In this document: in pieces, positions 63,250 to 64,000 of the stretch
How positions within the stretch are numbered: the stretch's first letter is position 1
How the letters are laid out: each line of letters begins with the position of its first letter
Assembly (NCBI GenBank): GCA_024742395.1
Contig: JANSYO010000015.1
Location: 23,456 to 87,455, forward strand
DNA length: 64,000 nt
Origin: Cytophagales bacterium
Lineage (GTDB): Bacteria; Bacteroidota; Bacteroidia; Cytophagales; Spirosomataceae
Direction: 5' to 3'
Notes under the pieces: generated by a model
Databases searched by the model: none
What the model was told of the DNA's origin: nothing
Seen by the model: the letters and a program-made list of their open reading frames with translations, nothing else
Program-made: the position numbers and the translations under genes

Positions 63250-63660
63250 TCATATTTTTAACATACACCAGACCTCATCTTTACTTAGGTACCACTCTAC
63301 ACCCAAGATATCTGATTCTGGCTTTTCTTCATCCAAAAGAAGCCCGAAAGCTTTACCTATGGTCGAAATATCCTCCATGTAGCCTGTAACCATTATGTAT
63401 TTATATTCACCGGACGGAATAGTCATGCGAGGTAGCCCGTGTTTAGAAAACTCTCCCTTTACTATCTCCTGACTGGCGGCCCAATAGTCCATACCTCCGT
63501 CTGGTAAAGGTTTGGAAAGTCCAAGCTGCATACGTTGTGGATTAAAATCTACTAAGGAATGCATATACTGAAAAGCGGGCTTTACACCCAAAGGGAAGCT
63601 TTCAGCTTTTTTGCAAAAAACCTCAATATCCTGATCGAAAAAATGTGTTCTAATTTCCAT
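63250..63660 (-). CDS. GyrI-like effector-binding domain protein
   Basis: The 136-residue protein looks like a stand-alone GyrI/AraC effector-binding domain: HTRTF-type start MEIRTHFFDQDIEVFCKK, GLSKPLPDGGMDYWAASQ, MTIPSGEYKYIMVTGY and a C-terminal WYLSKDEVWCMLKI. No DNA-binding part. It is likely transcribed with the NTF2-like gene. The function is unknown. Confidence 0.7.
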   Translation of the reverse strand: MEIRTHFFDQDIEVFCKKAESFPLGVKPAFQYMHSLVDFNPQRMQLGLSKPLPDGGMDYWAASQEIVKGEFSKHGLPRMTIPSGEYKYIMVTGYMEDISTIGKAFGLLLDEEKPESDILGVEWYLSKDEVWCMLKI

Positions 63661-63716
63661 TGCTTAATGTTTAAATTTCTTCAAGAATTAGCCCCCTCCG
63701 CTCTATTCTCAGGTTC

Positions 63717-63770
63717 AAAATCCCCTCCCGGAGGGGTGGCAGCCTGACGTAGGCGGCTGACGGGGTGGGT
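63717..63770 (+). repeat. Structured palindromic repeat, direct copy 1
   Basis: The unit has a GC-rich hairpin (CCCCTCC-C-GGAGGGG, 63722-63736), then a stem-loop CAGCC / GGCTG with a 10-base loop TGACGTAGGC, and an ending GACGGGGTGGG. A second direct copy begins at 63947 and is identical over the last 33 bases; an inverted relative lies between. Confidence 0.85.
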
Positions 63771-63867
63771 AAAACGGATTTTCTACGCCTCGTCGCCCCT
63801 TTTACTTTCTTTTTTCCACTTGCCAAATTACAAGCTATATGGTTTAGTCTAGTTTCAGATTCCAACT

Positions 63868-63932
63868 AAACCCACCCCGTCTTTCTCTCGACTGCGTCAG
63901 AGATAAATCCACCCCTCCGAGGAGGGGAATCC
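63868..63932 (-). repeat. Structured palindromic repeat, inverted copy with another stem
   Basis: Read on the minus strand it has the same two ends (CCCCTCC...GGAGGGGTGG and GACGGGGTGGG), but the middle stem is TTTATCTC / GAGAGAAA (one mismatch) around the loop TGACGCAGTC. The loop keeps 8 of 10 bases of the direct copies while the stem differs completely. Confidence 0.8.
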
Positions 63933-63946
63933 TATTCGGCATTTCA

Positions 63947-64000
63947 AAAATCCCCTCCCTGGATGGGTGGCAGCCTGACGTAGGCGGCTGACGGGGTGGG
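63947..64000 (+). repeat. Structured palindromic repeat, direct copy 2, cut by window edge
   Basis: The unit equals copy 1 from the TGG at 63968 to the window end (TGGCAGCCTGACGTAGGCGG, then CTGACGGGGTGGG). Its first hairpin carries changes (CCCCTCCCTGGATGGG) that weaken the stem. Confidence 0.85.

Noticed and set aside
63671..63865. Small minus-strand reading frame of 64 codons across the repeat
   Set aside because: It runs through repeat copy 1, has no start context or family resemblance and is explained by the repeat composition.
63717..64000. CRISPR array
   Set aside because: Only two direct copies with a 176-base gap that contains an inverted relative; no regular spacers or cas genes.

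Overview
The window comes from a member of the Bacteroidota, most likely a Cytophagales-type free-living polysaccharide degrader. Supporting signs are the gliding-motility lipoprotein gene gldH next to a PSP1/RicT gene, several promoters of the TTTG / TAnnTTTG type, almost no Shine-Dalgarno sequences, many Sec and lipoprotein signal peptides ending in Bacteroidota-style boxes, Planctomycete-type cytochrome/DUF1501 gene sets, and a large glycoside hydrolase locus. The DNA is moderately AT-rich and densely coding on both strands. I saw no rRNA, tRNA, CRISPR array, phage or intact insertion sequence.

Layout. 1-2.7 kb: a cut-off metallopeptidase-like lipoprotein, a CBM48-HhH fusion protein and a DUF4301 protein. 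2.8-6.8 kb: a tight operon of proA, a GreA-like coiled-coil protein, a GT2 glycosyltransferase, a formyltransferase and a polysaccharide deacetylase. 6.8-14.6 kb: patatin lipase, DUF1080 protein, prmC, MoxR ATPase, hemB, a membrane protein, a TPMT-like methyltransferase and a YfcC carrier. 14.6-16.9 kb: a sigma-54 response regulator broken by an in-frame stop, and opposite it a lipoprotein gene preceded by a plausible sigma-54 promoter. 16.9-25.4 kb: prohibitin-like protein, haem-binding protein, GMC oxidoreductase, ArsC-like reductase, thioredoxin lipoprotein, gldH, ricT and purD.

25.6-39.6 kb: an FGGY sugar kinase, then an operon of Planctomycete-type cytochrome (PSD1), DUF1501, a cytochrome/LRR/chitobiase-C hybrid and a GH29 alpha-L-fucosidase, followed by an APH-fold kinase, glycerate kinase and the selenium pair mnmH-selD. 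39.6-55.7 kb: a beta-mannan or glucomannan locus. A secreted GH26 mannanase would make mannobiose, an AGE-family 2-epimerase would turn it into mannosyl-glucose, and GH130 would phosphorolyse that to mannose-1-phosphate plus glucose; an FHS/MFS carrier, GH3, CE7, GH32 and GH106 enzymes surround this core, and a divergent AraC regulator faces it. No SusC/SusD pair is present. 55.7-62.7 kb: a TetR-controlled tripartite export operon (TetR, TolC, HlyD, two ABC ATPases, two permeases) with two matching operator palindromes on its promoter. 62.8-64 kb: two small proteins and then three copies of a structured palindromic repeat, the last one cut by the window edge.

The most striking points are the in-frame TAA in the sigma-54 regulator together with the sigma-54-like promoter and palindrome beside it; the repeat family at the right edge, whose stem sequence changes while pairing and loop are kept; a rare perfect Shine-Dalgarno in the ricT leader; and the formyltransferase/deacetylase/glycosyltransferase trio.
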